Source of the DNA: Nonomuraea rubra
Lineage (GTDB): Bacteria; Actinomycetota; Actinomycetes; Streptosporangiales; Streptosporangiaceae
Assembly: GCF_014207985.1 (NCBI RefSeq)
Contig: NZ_JACHMI010000001.1
Coordinates: 4,075,001-4,139,000 of the forward strand
Reading direction: 5' to 3'
DNA: 64,000 nt
Positions 46,060 to 54,253 of this stretch are shown in pieces (the stretch's first letter is position 1; every line of letters begins with the position of its first letter). The notes beneath the pieces were generated by a model. The model searched no databases. It was not told the origin of the DNA and saw only the letters and a program-made list of their open reading frames with translations. Made by a program: the position numbers and the translations under genes.

Positions 46060-47057
46060 GGACCAAGCGCGTATTCCACGCCGTCGACTCCCACACCGAG
46101 GGCATGCCCACCCGGGTCATCACCGGCGGCATCGGCGTGATCCCCGGGGCGAGCATGGCGGAGCGGCGCCTCTACTTCCGCGACAACCTCGACCACATCC
46201 GCACCCTGCTGATGACGGAGCCGCGCGGCCACTCGGCCATGAGCGGCGCCATCCTGCAGCCGCCGACCAGGCCGGACGCGGACTACGGGGTGCTGTTCAT
46301 CGAGGTGTCGGGGCTGCTGCCGATGTGCGGGCACGGCACGATCGGCGTGGCGACCGTGCTGGTCGAGACCGGCATGGTGGAGGTCGTCGAGCCCGTCACG
46401 ACCGTGCGCCTGGAGGTACCCGCCGGGCTCGTCGAGGTGGACGTGGCCGTCGAGGACGGCATGGCCATGTCGGTGACGCTGCGCAACGTGCCGTCCTACT
46501 GCGACCGGCTGGACGCGACGGTGACCGTCCCGGGGTTCGGGGAGATCCCGTACGACCTCGCGTACGGCGGCAACTTCTACGCCATCGTGAACCTCGACCA
46601 CTACGGCCTGCCCTTCGACCGCAAGGCCAAGAACGAGATCATCGCGGCCGGCCTGGCCACCATGGAGGCGATCAACGCCGCCGACGAGCCGGTGCACCGC
46701 GAGGACTCCCGCATCCGCGGCTGCCACCACGTCTACTTCGCCGCCCCCGGCTCCGACGCCCACCACTCGCGGCACGCCATGGCCATCCACCCGGGCTGGT
46801 TCGACCGCTCGCCGTGCGGCACCGGCACCAGCGCCCGCATGGCGCAGCTGCACGCCAGGGGCGAGCTGCCGCTGGGCCGCGACTTCACCAACGAGTCGTT
46901 CATCGGCACCCACTTCACCGGGCGGCTGCTGGAGGAGACCACGGTGGGCGGCCGGCCGGCGGTCCTGCCGTCGATCACCGGGCGGGCCTGGATCACCGGC
47001 ACCGCCCAGTACTTCCTCGACCCGCGCGACCCGTTCCCCGCGGGGTTCGAGCTCTGA
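46056..47057 (+). CDS. Proline-racemase family, probable 4-hydroxyproline 2-epimerase
   Basis: 333 residues. The two catalytic cysteines are present: PMCGHGTIG near 91 and RSPCGTGTSA near 252, with the partner residues expected of a two-base epimerase. MCGHGTIG, rather than MCGHNSIG, points to hydroxyproline epimerase rather than proline racemase. It would convert trans-4-hydroxy-L-proline to cis-4-hydroxy-D-proline, the substrate of the dehydrogenase encoded upstream. ATG 46056 overlaps the deaminase stop. The next gene is a divergent paralogue, joined by a TGATG overlap. Confidence 0.88.
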   Translation: MRTKRVFHAVDSHTEGMPTRVITGGIGVIPGASMAERRLYFRDNLDHIRTLLMTEPRGHSAMSGAILQPPTRPDADYGVLFIEVSGLLPMCGHGTIGVATVLVETGMVEVVEPVTTVRLEVPAGLVEVDVAVEDGMAMSVTLRNVPSYCDRLDATVTVPGFGEIPYDLAYGGNFYAIVNLDHYGLPFDRKAKNEIIAAGLATMEAINAADEPVHREDSRIRGCHHVYFAAPGSDAHHSRHAMAIHPGWFDRSPCGTGTSARMAQLHARGELPLGRDFTNESFIGTHFTGRLLEETTVGGRPAVLPSITGRAWITGTAQYFLDPRDPFPAGFEL

Positions 47058-48031
47058 TGCTGAGCACGGTCGACTACCACACGGCGGGGGAGCCGTTCAG
47101 GATCGTGACGGGCGGGGTGCCCGAGATCCCCGGCGCCACCGTGCTCGACCGCCGCACCACCGCGATGGCCGAGCTGGACGACCTGCGGCGGCTGCTGTGC
47201 AACGAGCCGCGCGGGCACGCCGACATGTACGGCTGCTTCCTGGTGCCCCCTGACGACCCGGGGGCGCGCTTCGGGGCGCTGTTCTGGCACAAGGACGGCT
47301 TCTCCACCGCCTGCGGGCACGGCACGATCGCGCTGGGCGTGCACGCCGTGCGGGAGGGCCTGGTCGAGGCCGCCCCGGACGGCGTGACGGACGTCGTCAT
47401 CGACGTGCCCTCGGGCCGCGTGCGGGCCAGGGTCCGGCTGTCCGGAGGCGGCATCGAGGGCGTCACGTTCGTCAACGTGCCCTCGTTCGTGATCGCCCGC
47501 GACGTGGCCGTCGCGGGCCTGCGCGCCGACGTCTCCTACGGCGGCGCCATCTACGCGTCGGTACGCGCCGCGGACCTCGGCCTGCGGGTCGAGCCGCGGC
47601 ACCTGAACGCCCTCATCGACCACGCCCGCCGGATCAAGGCCGCCCTGGCCGGGCACCCGGCCGCCAGGCACCCCTCCGACGAGCGGCTGTCCGGCGTGTA
47701 CGGGGTGATCTTCCACGAGGACCTGCCGGACCTGGACGGGGTCAGGCGGCAGCGCAACGTCACCGTGTTCGCCGACGGCGAGGTGGACCGCTCGCCGTGC
47801 GGCTCGGGCACCGCCGCCAGGATGGCGCTGCTGCACGACGAGGCTGACGAGGCCAAGGTGACCGGACTGGTGCACGAGAGCATCGTGGGCAGCGTGTTCA
47901 CCGCCCGCGTGCGGGAGGAGACGGACGAGGGCGTGATCGTGGAGATCGACGGCATGGCGTACCGCACCGGGCGGCACGTCTTCGAGCTCGACCCCGCCGA
48001 CCCGTTCCCGACCGGGTTCACGCTGCGATGA
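47057..48031 (+). CDS. Second proline-racemase family protein, possible trans-3-hydroxyproline dehydratase
   Basis: 324 residues, clearly a different subgroup from its neighbour: STACGHGTIALGVHAV near 90 and RSPCGSGTAARM near 255. Proline racemase-fold trans-3-hydroxy-L-proline dehydratases have overall similar sequences (CGHGTIALG is typical), but the human enzyme has Thr in place of the second catalytic Cys; here both Cys are kept. Its adjacency to an ornithine-cyclodeaminase-family gene strongly suggests the dehydratase/pyrroline-2-carboxylate-reductase pair. Alternatives are a second epimerase or proline racemase. ATG 47057 shares a base with the upstream stop. Confidence 0.78.
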   Translation: MLSTVDYHTAGEPFRIVTGGVPEIPGATVLDRRTTAMAELDDLRRLLCNEPRGHADMYGCFLVPPDDPGARFGALFWHKDGFSTACGHGTIALGVHAVREGLVEAAPDGVTDVVIDVPSGRVRARVRLSGGGIEGVTFVNVPSFVIARDVAVAGLRADVSYGGAIYASVRAADLGLRVEPRHLNALIDHARRIKAALAGHPAARHPSDERLSGVYGVIFHEDLPDLDGVRRQRNVTVFADGEVDRSPCGSGTAARMALLHDEADEAKVTGLVHESIVGSVFTARVREETDEGVIVEIDGMAYRTGRHVFELDPADPFPTGFTLR

Positions 48032-49086
48032 GCGGGCTGCCGTACCTCGACGCCGCCACCGTGGAGCGGCTGGTGCCCATGGGCCGGGCCGTGGACGTCC
48101 TGGAGGACGCGCTGCGTGCGGGGCTCGACCCCGAGACGACCCCGCGGCGGCCGATCGTGGATTTGCCCGCCGGGCAGCTGCTGCTCATGCCCGCCTCCAC
48201 CCGGCGGTACGCGGGCGTCAAGGCCGTCAGCATCGCGCCGCGGAACCCGGAGCGGGGGCTGCCCCGGATCCAGGGCACGTACCTGCTGTTCGACGGCGAC
48301 ACCCTGGCCCCGCTGGCCGCACTGGACGGGATCGCGCTCACCTCGCTGCGCACGCCCGCCGTCTCCGCCCTCGCCGTCCGCCACCTCGCCGCTCCGGAGG
48401 CGCGGCGGCTGGTGGTGTTCGGGAGCGGGCCGCAGGCGTACGGGCACGTGCTGGCGCTGCGGGAGGTGCGGCCGGTGGACGACGTCACGGTGGTGGGCCG
48501 CGACGCGGGCCGGGCCGAGGCGCTGGCCGCCCGCTGCCGCGCCCTCGGCCTGACCGCCCGCGCCCTCACCGACGCTCCCCTCACCGACCGCCCCCAGCCC
48601 GGCGCCCCGACCGGGCCCGCCCCGGCCGCGGGCCCGCCGTCTTCCGTGCCGCCGCGGAGCGGGGCGGTGGCGGAGGCTGTGGCGGAGGCTGTGGCGGAGG
48701 CGGTGGCGGAGGCCGATCTGATCGCGTGCTGCACCACGGCCAGGCATCCCCTGTTCCCCGGTAAGCTCGCCCGCGACGGCGTCACCGTCGTCGCGGTCGG
48801 CTCGCACGAGCCCGACGCCCGTGAGCTCGACGGCGACCTGATCGCCCGCGCCACCGTGGTCGTCGAGGCCAGGGCGGCCGCCCTGGAGGAAGCGGGCGAC
48901 GTCGTCGTGCCGATCCGCCAGGGTACGATCACCTCTCATCATCTCGCCGGTAACCTCGCCGACCTGATCGCCCGAAGGGTGGTCGCCGGTCCGGGGCCGC
49001 GCGTGTTCAAGAGCACGGGCATGGCGTGGGAGGACCTCGTGGTCGCGGCTGCCGCCTACGAGGCTCATATGAGGGCGCAGGCATGA
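48028..49086 (+). CDS. Ornithine-cyclodeaminase/mu-crystallin family, probable pyrroline-2-carboxylate reductase
   Basis: 352 residues. Family features: GVKAVSIAPRNPERGLPRIQGTYLLFD near 65, DGIALTSLRTPAVSALA near 108, and the Rossmann motif VVFGSGPQAYGHVLALRE near 130. In trans-3-hydroxy-L-proline catabolism such an enzyme reduces pyrroline-2-carboxylate to L-proline with NAD(P)H. An unusual insertion near 180-230 is Pro/Ala/Thr-rich and ends in four tandem AVAE units (48664-48711), just before the conserved ADLIACCTTA. It starts within the preceding stop (ATGA), and its own stop overlaps the GntR start. Confidence 0.82.
   Translation: MSGLPYLDAATVERLVPMGRAVDVLEDALRAGLDPETTPRRPIVDLPAGQLLLMPASTRRYAGVKAVSIAPRNPERGLPRIQGTYLLFDGDTLAPLAALDGIALTSLRTPAVSALAVRHLAAPEARRLVVFGSGPQAYGHVLALREVRPVDDVTVVGRDAGRAEALAARCRALGLTARALTDAPLTDRPQPGAPTGPAPAAGPPSSVPPRSGAVAEAVAEAVAEAVAEADLIACCTTARHPLFPGKLARDGVTVVAVGSHEPDARELDGDLIARATVVVEARAAALEEAGDVVVPIRQGTITSHHLAGNLADLIARRVVAGPGPRVFKSTGMAWEDLVVAAAAYEAHMRAQA
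48664..48711 (+). repeat. Four tandem 12-bp units in the reductase gene
   Basis: GC(G/T)GTGGCGGAG repeats four times in frame from 48664, encoding AVAE units. Confidence 0.9.
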
Positions 49087-49781
49087 GGGTGGACAGAGAA
49101 GGGGATGGGCCGATGGCTGCCGAGGACCGGCTCGACCTGCCGATGGTGGGGGAGCGGCAGAGCCTGCGCGAGCAGGTCGCGCACGCGCTGCGTGCCGCGC
49201 TGATCACCGGCGAGATGCGGCCGGGGGTGGTCTACTCCGCGCCGGTGCTGGCCGCCCAGTTCGGCGTCTCGGCCACGCCCGTGCGCGAGGCGATGCTCGA
49301 CCTGGCCAAGGAGGGCCTGGTCGAGGCCGTGCGCAACAAGGGCTTCCGGGTGACGGAGCTGTCCGACCGCGACCTCGACGAGCTGACCGAGATCCGCCAG
49401 CTCATCGAGGTGCCCACGGTCGCCAGGCTGGCCGACAGCTCGCGGGCCGAGGAGTTCGAGCGGCTGCGGCCCATCGCCGAGGAGATCGTCTCGGCCAGCG
49501 AGCGGGGCGACCTGCTCGCGTACGTGGACGCCGACCTGCGCTTCCACGTCGAGCTGCTGTCACTGTGCGGCAACGTGCACCTGGTCTCGGTGGTGCGCGA
49601 CCTGCGCAACAGGGCCCGGCTCTACGGCCTGTCCCAGCTCTCCGAGCGCGGCACGCTGGGCGACTCCGCCAGGGAGCACCTGCAACTGCTGGACGCGCTC
49701 AAGAGCGGCGACGGTGCCGCCGTCGGCCACCTCATGGCCGAGCACATCGGCCACGTACGCGGCATCTGGGCCGAGCACTAA
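49083..49781 (+). CDS. GntR-family (FadR/FCD) regulator of the hydroxyproline operon
   Basis: 232 residues. Winged helix LREQVAHALRAALITGEMRPG near 22, then VSATPVREAMLDLAKEGLVEAV near 55. The C-terminal FCD ligand domain has the metal/ligand residues in LRFHVELLSLCGN and REHLQLLDALKSGDG...AEHIGHV. FCD domains often bind small carboxylic acids, so a pathway intermediate is a likely inducer. ATG 49083 overlaps the reductase stop (ATGA); ATG 49113 with GAAGGGG upstream is an alternative. It is last gene of the eight-gene operon and the probable ligand of the palindrome at 41968. Confidence 0.88.
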   Translation: MRVDREGDGPMAAEDRLDLPMVGERQSLREQVAHALRAALITGEMRPGVVYSAPVLAAQFGVSATPVREAMLDLAKEGLVEAVRNKGFRVTELSDRDLDELTEIRQLIEVPTVARLADSSRAEEFERLRPIAEEIVSASERGDLLAYVDADLRFHVELLSLCGNVHLVSVVRDLRNRARLYGLSQLSERGTLGDSAREHLQLLDALKSGDGAAVGHLMAEHIGHVRGIWAEH

Positions 49782-49810
49782 GAGAGCACCGAGCGTTAAG
49801 TTCTGACATT

Positions 49811-49830
49811 CGGGGATCGCGCACTCCCCG
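49811..49830 (+). terminator. Short hairpin after the GntR gene
   Basis: Arms CGGGGA (49811-49816) and TCCCCG (49825-49830) enclose an 8-nt loop, 29 bp after the GntR stop. The rest of the gap to 50050 shows no gene. Confidence 0.45.
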
Positions 49831-50050
49831 TTGGCGGTAATCTCAATGCGGGCCGGCCGGGCGACGCCTCGCGCGAGCGCCGCCGGTTCCGCCGTTCCCG
49901 GTCCCCATCAGGCCGGCCTATCGCGGCACATGCCATGGTCAAGCGGACACCCGCACTCCGCTGACCTCCATGGGCTCGGCACACCCCGCCCACCGAGCCG
50001 AGCCCCCCGCCGCGCGCCCGAGACCCCATCCCACGGGCGCGCGGCGGCCC

Positions 50051-50962
50051 TCATCTCCGCCTGCGGGTCGAGCCCAGGCTGGCGGCCACGATGCAGATGA
50101 TCGCCGCCCAGTGCTGCGCGTGCAGGATCTCGCCGAGCAGCAGCACCCCGATCAGCGCCGCGACGGCGGGCTCCAGGCTCATCAGGATGCCGAACACGTG
50201 CTTGGGCATGCGCCGCAGCGCCTGCAGCTCCAGCGAGTACGGGATCACCGACGACAGCAGCCCCACGCCCAGCCCGATCAGCAGCAGCTCCGGCTGCAGC
50301 AGGTCGGCCCCGCCGGTCGTGACCCCGATCGGCAGGATCACCACCGCCGAGACGATCATCGCGAACGACAGCCCGCTCGCCCCGGGGAAGCGCCGCCCGG
50401 CCGCCGCCGACAGCAGGATGTACGCCGCCCAGCACGCCCCGGCCACCATGGCGAACCCGATGCCCACCCAGCTCACCGACGCCGACGCGCCCCACGGGGC
50501 CAGCAGCACCACGCCCATCCCGGCCAGCCCGACCCACAGCAGGTCGATCCGCCGCCGGGAGGCGGCCACCGCCACGCCCAGGGGGCCGAGGAACTCGATC
50601 GCCACCGCGATCCCCATCGGCAGCCGCGCCAGGGCCTCGTAGAAGGTCAGGTTCATCACGGCGAGCGTCACGCCGAAGCCGACCCCCACCGCCCAGTCGC
50701 GCCAGGACAGCCCCTTCAGCTTGGGCCGCGCGACCGCCCCCATGATGAGCGCCCCGGCCGCGATGCGCAGGAACACCACCGCGCTCGGCGGCAGCGCCGC
50801 GAACAGCTCCTTGGCGAACCCGGCCCCGATCTGCACCGAGAAGATGGCCAGCAGCACGAGCCCCGAGGGCGGGATGGAGTCGGCCGCGGTGCGGAGCAGG
50901 TTCCCCGGCCGGGGCAGGCCGGGACCCCGGCCGATGGGGTCGTCGAGGGCGAAGGCGGTCAC
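50051..50962 (-). CDS. EamA/RhtA-type exporter
   Basis: 303 residues with ten hydrophobic segments in two EamA repeats (LVLLAIFSVQIGAGFAKELF ... and WVGIGFAMVAGACWAAYILL ...). The C-terminal half holds VIPYSLELQALRRMPKHVFGILMSLEPAVAALIG, the signature of the RhtA/threonine-homoserine exporter subgroup, so it probably exports amino acids or similar metabolites. GTG 50962 has AGGAG about 6 nt upstream; the longer TTG 50992 start is less likely. It lies next to the hydroxyproline operon but on the opposite strand, so a link (for example export of proline analogues) is only a possibility. Confidence 0.88.
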   Translation of the reverse strand: MTAFALDDPIGRGPGLPRPGNLLRTAADSIPPSGLVLLAIFSVQIGAGFAKELFAALPPSAVVFLRIAAGALIMGAVARPKLKGLSWRDWAVGVGFGVTLAVMNLTFYEALARLPMGIAVAIEFLGPLGVAVAASRRRIDLLWVGLAGMGVVLLAPWGASASVSWVGIGFAMVAGACWAAYILLSAAAGRRFPGASGLSFAMIVSAVVILPIGVTTGGADLLQPELLLIGLGVGLLSSVIPYSLELQALRRMPKHVFGILMSLEPAVAALIGVLLLGEILHAQHWAAIICIVAASLGSTRRRR

Positions 50963-51087
50963 GGGACTCCTCGTCAGGAACAGGAAGAGCAACCGTCAGA
51001 GCCTACTCAACGCGACTGACATCCCCTCCCTTAAGGTGGTACCACTGCCGACTGGATCATATTTCCGGACATAACCACCATGGTCGT

Positions 51088-52284
51088 ATGAAAGCCCCCG
51101 CGCTCCCCGTGAGTCCCACCCGCCCTCCGCTGGCCCTGTCCGTGTCCGGGTTCGTCAGCAGCTTCGACCGCTTCGCGGTGAGCCCCATGCTCGTGCTCAT
51201 CGCCGCCGACCTGGACGTCTCCCTGTCGGCCGCGGTCGCCGCCGCCAGCGGCTACTACCTGGCGTACGGGCTCACCCAGCCCCTGTGGGGCCTGCTGTCC
51301 GACCGTTTCGGCCGCGTACGCGTGATGCGCTGGGCCCTGTACGGCGCCGCGCTGGCCGGGGCGGTCTCGGCGCTGATGCCCGTGTTGTGGGCGCTCGTCG
51401 TGGCCAGGGTCGTCACGGGCGCCTGCTTCGGCGCGGTGATCCCCACGGGGCTGACGTACGTGGGCGACACCGTCCAGCCCTCGGTACGCCAGCGCGCGCT
51501 CACCGACCTGATGGCCGCCGCGGCCCTCGGCACGGCGCTGGCCACGGGCCTGAGCGGCGTCGTCGCCGGGCTGGTCGACTGGCGGGTGGCCTTCACCGTG
51601 CCCGCCGCCTGCGCCCTGGCCTGCGCGCTGTCGCTGCGGACGCTGCCCGAGCCGCCCCGGCACGAGCACGCGGGGAGCGGGGTGCTGAGCCACCTGGGCA
51701 AGGTGCTCGGGCAGCGGTGGGCGCTGCTGGTGTTCGCGCTCGCGTTCACCGAGGGGGCGATCATGCTGGGGGTCATGCCGTTCCTGGCCCCGGCGCTGCA
51801 GCACACGGGGCTGGCCGCCGCCGTGGCGGGGCTGTCGATCACCGCGTACGGGCTGGGGCTGTGGGGCTTCGCCAAGCTCGTCAAGCGGCTGTCGGGCACG
51901 TGGCCCGCGCCGCTGCTGATGGTCGTGGGCGGCGCGCAGCTCTGCGCCGGGTTCGCGATCGTGACCGTGCACGTCAGCGTGCCCGCCGTGGCCGTCACGG
52001 CGCTGCTGCTGGGCGGGGGCTGGTCGTTCCTGCACTCCTCGCTGCAGACCTGGGCCACCTCGGTCGTGCCCGAGGCCAGGGGGACCACGATCGCCTTCTT
52101 CGCCTGCGCGCTGTTCGTGGGCAGCGCGGCCGCGTCGTGGGCGGCCGGGCCGCTGGCGCAGGACGGCCGGTACGGGCTCCTGTTCGGCCTGGCGGCCGGC
52201 GCGGCCATCCCCCTGACGGCGGTGGCCGCCCTCGCCCGCCGCCGCTACGGCGCCCTGCGAGCCGAACCGCCCCGCCCGGAGTGA
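51088..52284 (+). CDS. MFS transporter
   Basis: 398 residues with twelve hydrophobic segments, Major Facilitator Superfamily drug-proton antiporter type. The A-motif after TM2 is GLLSDRFGRVRVMRWAL (GxLaDrxGrkr). The substrate is unknown. ATG 51088 has no clear Shine-Dalgarno sequence; a three-codon ORF (ATG GTC GTA TGA at 51080-51091) overlaps its start as ATGA. Palindromes GTGGTACCAC (51036-51045) and ACCATGGT (51077-51084) sit in the divergent gap with the EamA gene and may bind a regulator. Confidence 0.87.
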   Translation: MKAPALPVSPTRPPLALSVSGFVSSFDRFAVSPMLVLIAADLDVSLSAAVAAASGYYLAYGLTQPLWGLLSDRFGRVRVMRWALYGAALAGAVSALMPVLWALVVARVVTGACFGAVIPTGLTYVGDTVQPSVRQRALTDLMAAAALGTALATGLSGVVAGLVDWRVAFTVPAACALACALSLRTLPEPPRHEHAGSGVLSHLGKVLGQRWALLVFALAFTEGAIMLGVMPFLAPALQHTGLAAAVAGLSITAYGLGLWGFAKLVKRLSGTWPAPLLMVVGGAQLCAGFAIVTVHVSVPAVAVTALLLGGGWSFLHSSLQTWATSVVPEARGTTIAFFACALFVGSAAASWAAGPLAQDGRYGLLFGLAAGAAIPLTAVAALARRRYGALRAEPPRPE

Positions 52285-52343
52285 CGACGCGCGCCAAGCC
52301 TCCGCCGCGCCTCACTGCCGGCGGGCAGAGCGTCCGGCGCGCC

Positions 52344-53111
52344 TCACTCCCAGCGGAAGGTGCGCGAGACCAGCGCCAGCGACACCACGGCCCAGGCCGC
52401 GAGCACGGCCACCGGGACCAGCGGCAGTGCCGCGCCCTGGGTGAGCACCGCGCGCAGGCCGGTGGTCAGCGCGGAGATGGGCAGCGCCTCCAGCACGGGC
52501 CGTACCCCCTCGGGGAACTTGCTCAGCGGGAACATCACCCCGCCCACCCCGAGCAGCACCAGGTAGACCAGGTTGGCCGCCGCCAGCGTGGCCTCGGCGC
52601 GCAGCGTGCCGGCCATGAGCAGGCCCAGCCCGCTGAAGGCCGCGGTGCCCAGCACGACGAGCAGCGCCGCGCTCAGGAACGAGCCCTGCGGCCGCCACCC
52701 CAGCCCGAGCCCCACGGCCACGACGATCACGGCCTGGATGACCTCGACCCCGGCGACCGCGGCGGTCTTGGCCAGCATGAGCCCGCTCCTGGACAGCGGG
52801 GTCGCGCCCAGCCGCTTGAGCACGCCGTACCGGCGCTCGAAGCCCGTGGCGATGGCCTGCCCGGTGAAGGCGGTGGACATCACGGCCAGCGCGAGCACGC
52901 CCGGCGCCAGGAAGTCGACCCGCCGCCCGCCGCCGACGTCGATCAGCGGCGCCAGCGAGAACCCGGTCAGCAGCAGCACCGGGATGATCAGGGTGAGCAG
53001 GAGCTGCTCGCCGTTGCGCAGCATCGCGCGGATCTCGGCGCCCGCCTGCGCCAGCACCATGCGCGGGAACGGCGCCGCGCCGGGAGCGGGGCTGAAGTCG
53101 AGCGTCGTCAT
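52344..53111 (-). CDS. ABC-2 type exporter permease
   Basis: 255 residues with six hydrophobic segments, ABC-2 membrane family: LLLTLIIPVLLLTGFSLAPL near 40, FLAPGVLALAVMSTAFTGQAIA near 68, RYGVLKRLGATPLSRS near 95 and MFPLSKFPEGVRPVLEALPISALTTGLR near 195. It pairs with the ATPase gene upstream (43 bp away) as a half-type exporter for drugs or lipids. This ABC pair next to sufR is conserved in the Streptomyces core block, which suggests a housekeeping rather than an acquired role. Confidence 0.9.
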   Translation of the reverse strand: MTTLDFSPAPGAAPFPRMVLAQAGAEIRAMLRNGEQLLLTLIIPVLLLTGFSLAPLIDVGGGRRVDFLAPGVLALAVMSTAFTGQAIATGFERRYGVLKRLGATPLSRSGLMLAKTAAVAGVEVIQAVIVVAVGLGLGWRPQGSFLSAALLVVLGTAAFSGLGLLMAGTLRAEATLAAANLVYLVLLGVGGVMFPLSKFPEGVRPVLEALPISALTTGLRAVLTQGAALPLVPVAVLAAWAVVSLALVSRTFRWE

Positions 53112-53154
53112 CGAAGTCCCCAGTAGATCGGGCCGTGGGTCGGGTCGGGCGCGG

Positions 53155-54063
53155 TCATCGCAGCTCCCTGCCGGTCAGCTCCAGGAAGACGTCCTCGAGG
53201 GTGCGGCGCTCGATGCGCAGGTCGTCGGCCGTGACGCCCTCGGCCGCGCACCAGGCCGTCACCGTGGCCAGCAGCTCGGGCCCCACCAGGCCCTCGATGA
53301 TGTAGTGCCCGGCCGGCGACTCCTTGGCCGCGCTGCCCGCCGGGAGCGCGTTGAGCAGCTCCTCCAGCGCCAGCCCCGGCCGCGCCCTGAACCTGAGCTG
53401 CCGCTCGGCCCCGGTCAGCGAGGCGGGGCTGCCCTCGGCCACCACGCGCCCCCTGTCGATGATGACGACGTGGTCGGCCAGCCGCTCGGCCTCGTCCATG
53501 TGGTGGGTGGTCAGCATCACCGACACCCCGGCCGCGCGCAGCTCGCCCACCAGCTCCCAGCAGGCGTGCCTGGCCTGCGGGTCGAGGCCGGCCGTCGGCT
53601 CGTCGAGGAAGACCAGCTCGGGCCGCCCGACGACGGCCGCCGCCAGCGACAGCCGCTGCTGCTGCCCGCCCGACAGCCTGCGGTACGGCGTGCGTACGTG
53701 ATCGGTCAGCCCCAGCCGCTCCAGCAGCGCGCCCGGGTCGAGCGGACGGGCGTAGAAGCGCGAGACCAGCCGCAGCCACTCGGCGCAGCGCATCGCCGGC
53801 GGCACGCCGCCCGCCTGCAGCATGACCCCCACCCGCGCGCGCAGCTCGGGCAGCGCGGGCGCCAGGCCCAGGACCTTGACCGTGCCGCCGTCGGCCTTGC
53901 GGAACCCCTCGCAGATCTCCACCGTGGACGTCTTGCCCGCGCCGTTGGGGCCGAGGACCGCGGTGACGGCGCCGCGCTCGGCGCGGAAGGTGAGGCCGTC
54001 GACGGCGGTCCTGCCGCCGTAACGTTTGACCAGGTCGACGATCTCGACGGCTGGGGAATCCAT
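53155..54063 (-). CDS. ABC exporter ATP-binding protein
   Basis: 302 residues from ATG 54063 (GTG 54069 is possible). Walker A GPNGAGKTS near 38, Q-loop VGVMLQAGG, signature RLSGGQQQRLSLA near 130, Walker B LVFLDEPTAGLD near 150 and H-switch TTHHMDEAERL near 185. It belongs to the DrrA/CcmA-like drug-exporter subfamily with a C-terminal accessory domain. It is first gene of the pair, followed by the permease. Confidence 0.92.
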   Translation of the reverse strand: MDSPAVEIVDLVKRYGGRTAVDGLTFRAERGAVTAVLGPNGAGKTSTVEICEGFRKADGGTVKVLGLAPALPELRARVGVMLQAGGVPPAMRCAEWLRLVSRFYARPLDPGALLERLGLTDHVRTPYRRLSGGQQQRLSLAAAVVGRPELVFLDEPTAGLDPQARHACWELVGELRAAGVSVMLTTHHMDEAERLADHVVIIDRGRVVAEGSPASLTGAERQLRFRARPGLALEELLNALPAGSAAKESPAGHYIIEGLVGPELLATVTAWCAAEGVTADDLRIERRTLEDVFLELTGRELR

Positions 54064-54194
54064 GGCCACGAGTGTAGGGACTCCGGCAGGCGGTCCGGGC
54101 CGCAGGTGAGCATGAGCGTTTTCGCCCAGTTCGTCACTGTAGCCAAGGAAGTTTCAGCAAATATCTGATGACTGGGAATTAGGAGGACCGAAAC

Positions 54195-54203
54195 ATGGTT
54201 TGA
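54195..54203 (+). CDS. Two-codon leader ORF (Met-Val) upstream of the Bcr/CflA exporter
   Basis: ATG GTT TGA at 54195-54203 is preceded by a perfect AGGAGG (54181-54186) at 8-nt spacing, a much better ribosome site than most genes here. It sits just upstream of a strong hairpin and of an MFS drug-efflux gene, the layout of a translational-attenuation leader. Translation is inferred, not shown. Confidence 0.45.
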   Translation: MV

Positions 54204-54211
54204 TCTCTCGG

Positions 54212-54239
54212 CCCTCGTGGGGCCACAGGCCTACGAGGG
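54212..54239 (+). promoter_or_regulatory. Leader hairpin before the Bcr/CflA exporter
   Basis: Arms CCCTCGT (54212-54218) and ACGAGGG (54233-54239), extended by an inner GGCC-ACA-GGCC stem (54221-54231), form a stable structure. Its right arm overlaps the GAGGGAGAGG ribosome site of the gene at 54254. Confidence 0.6.
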
Positions 54240-54253
54240 AGAGGGGTTCGCGC

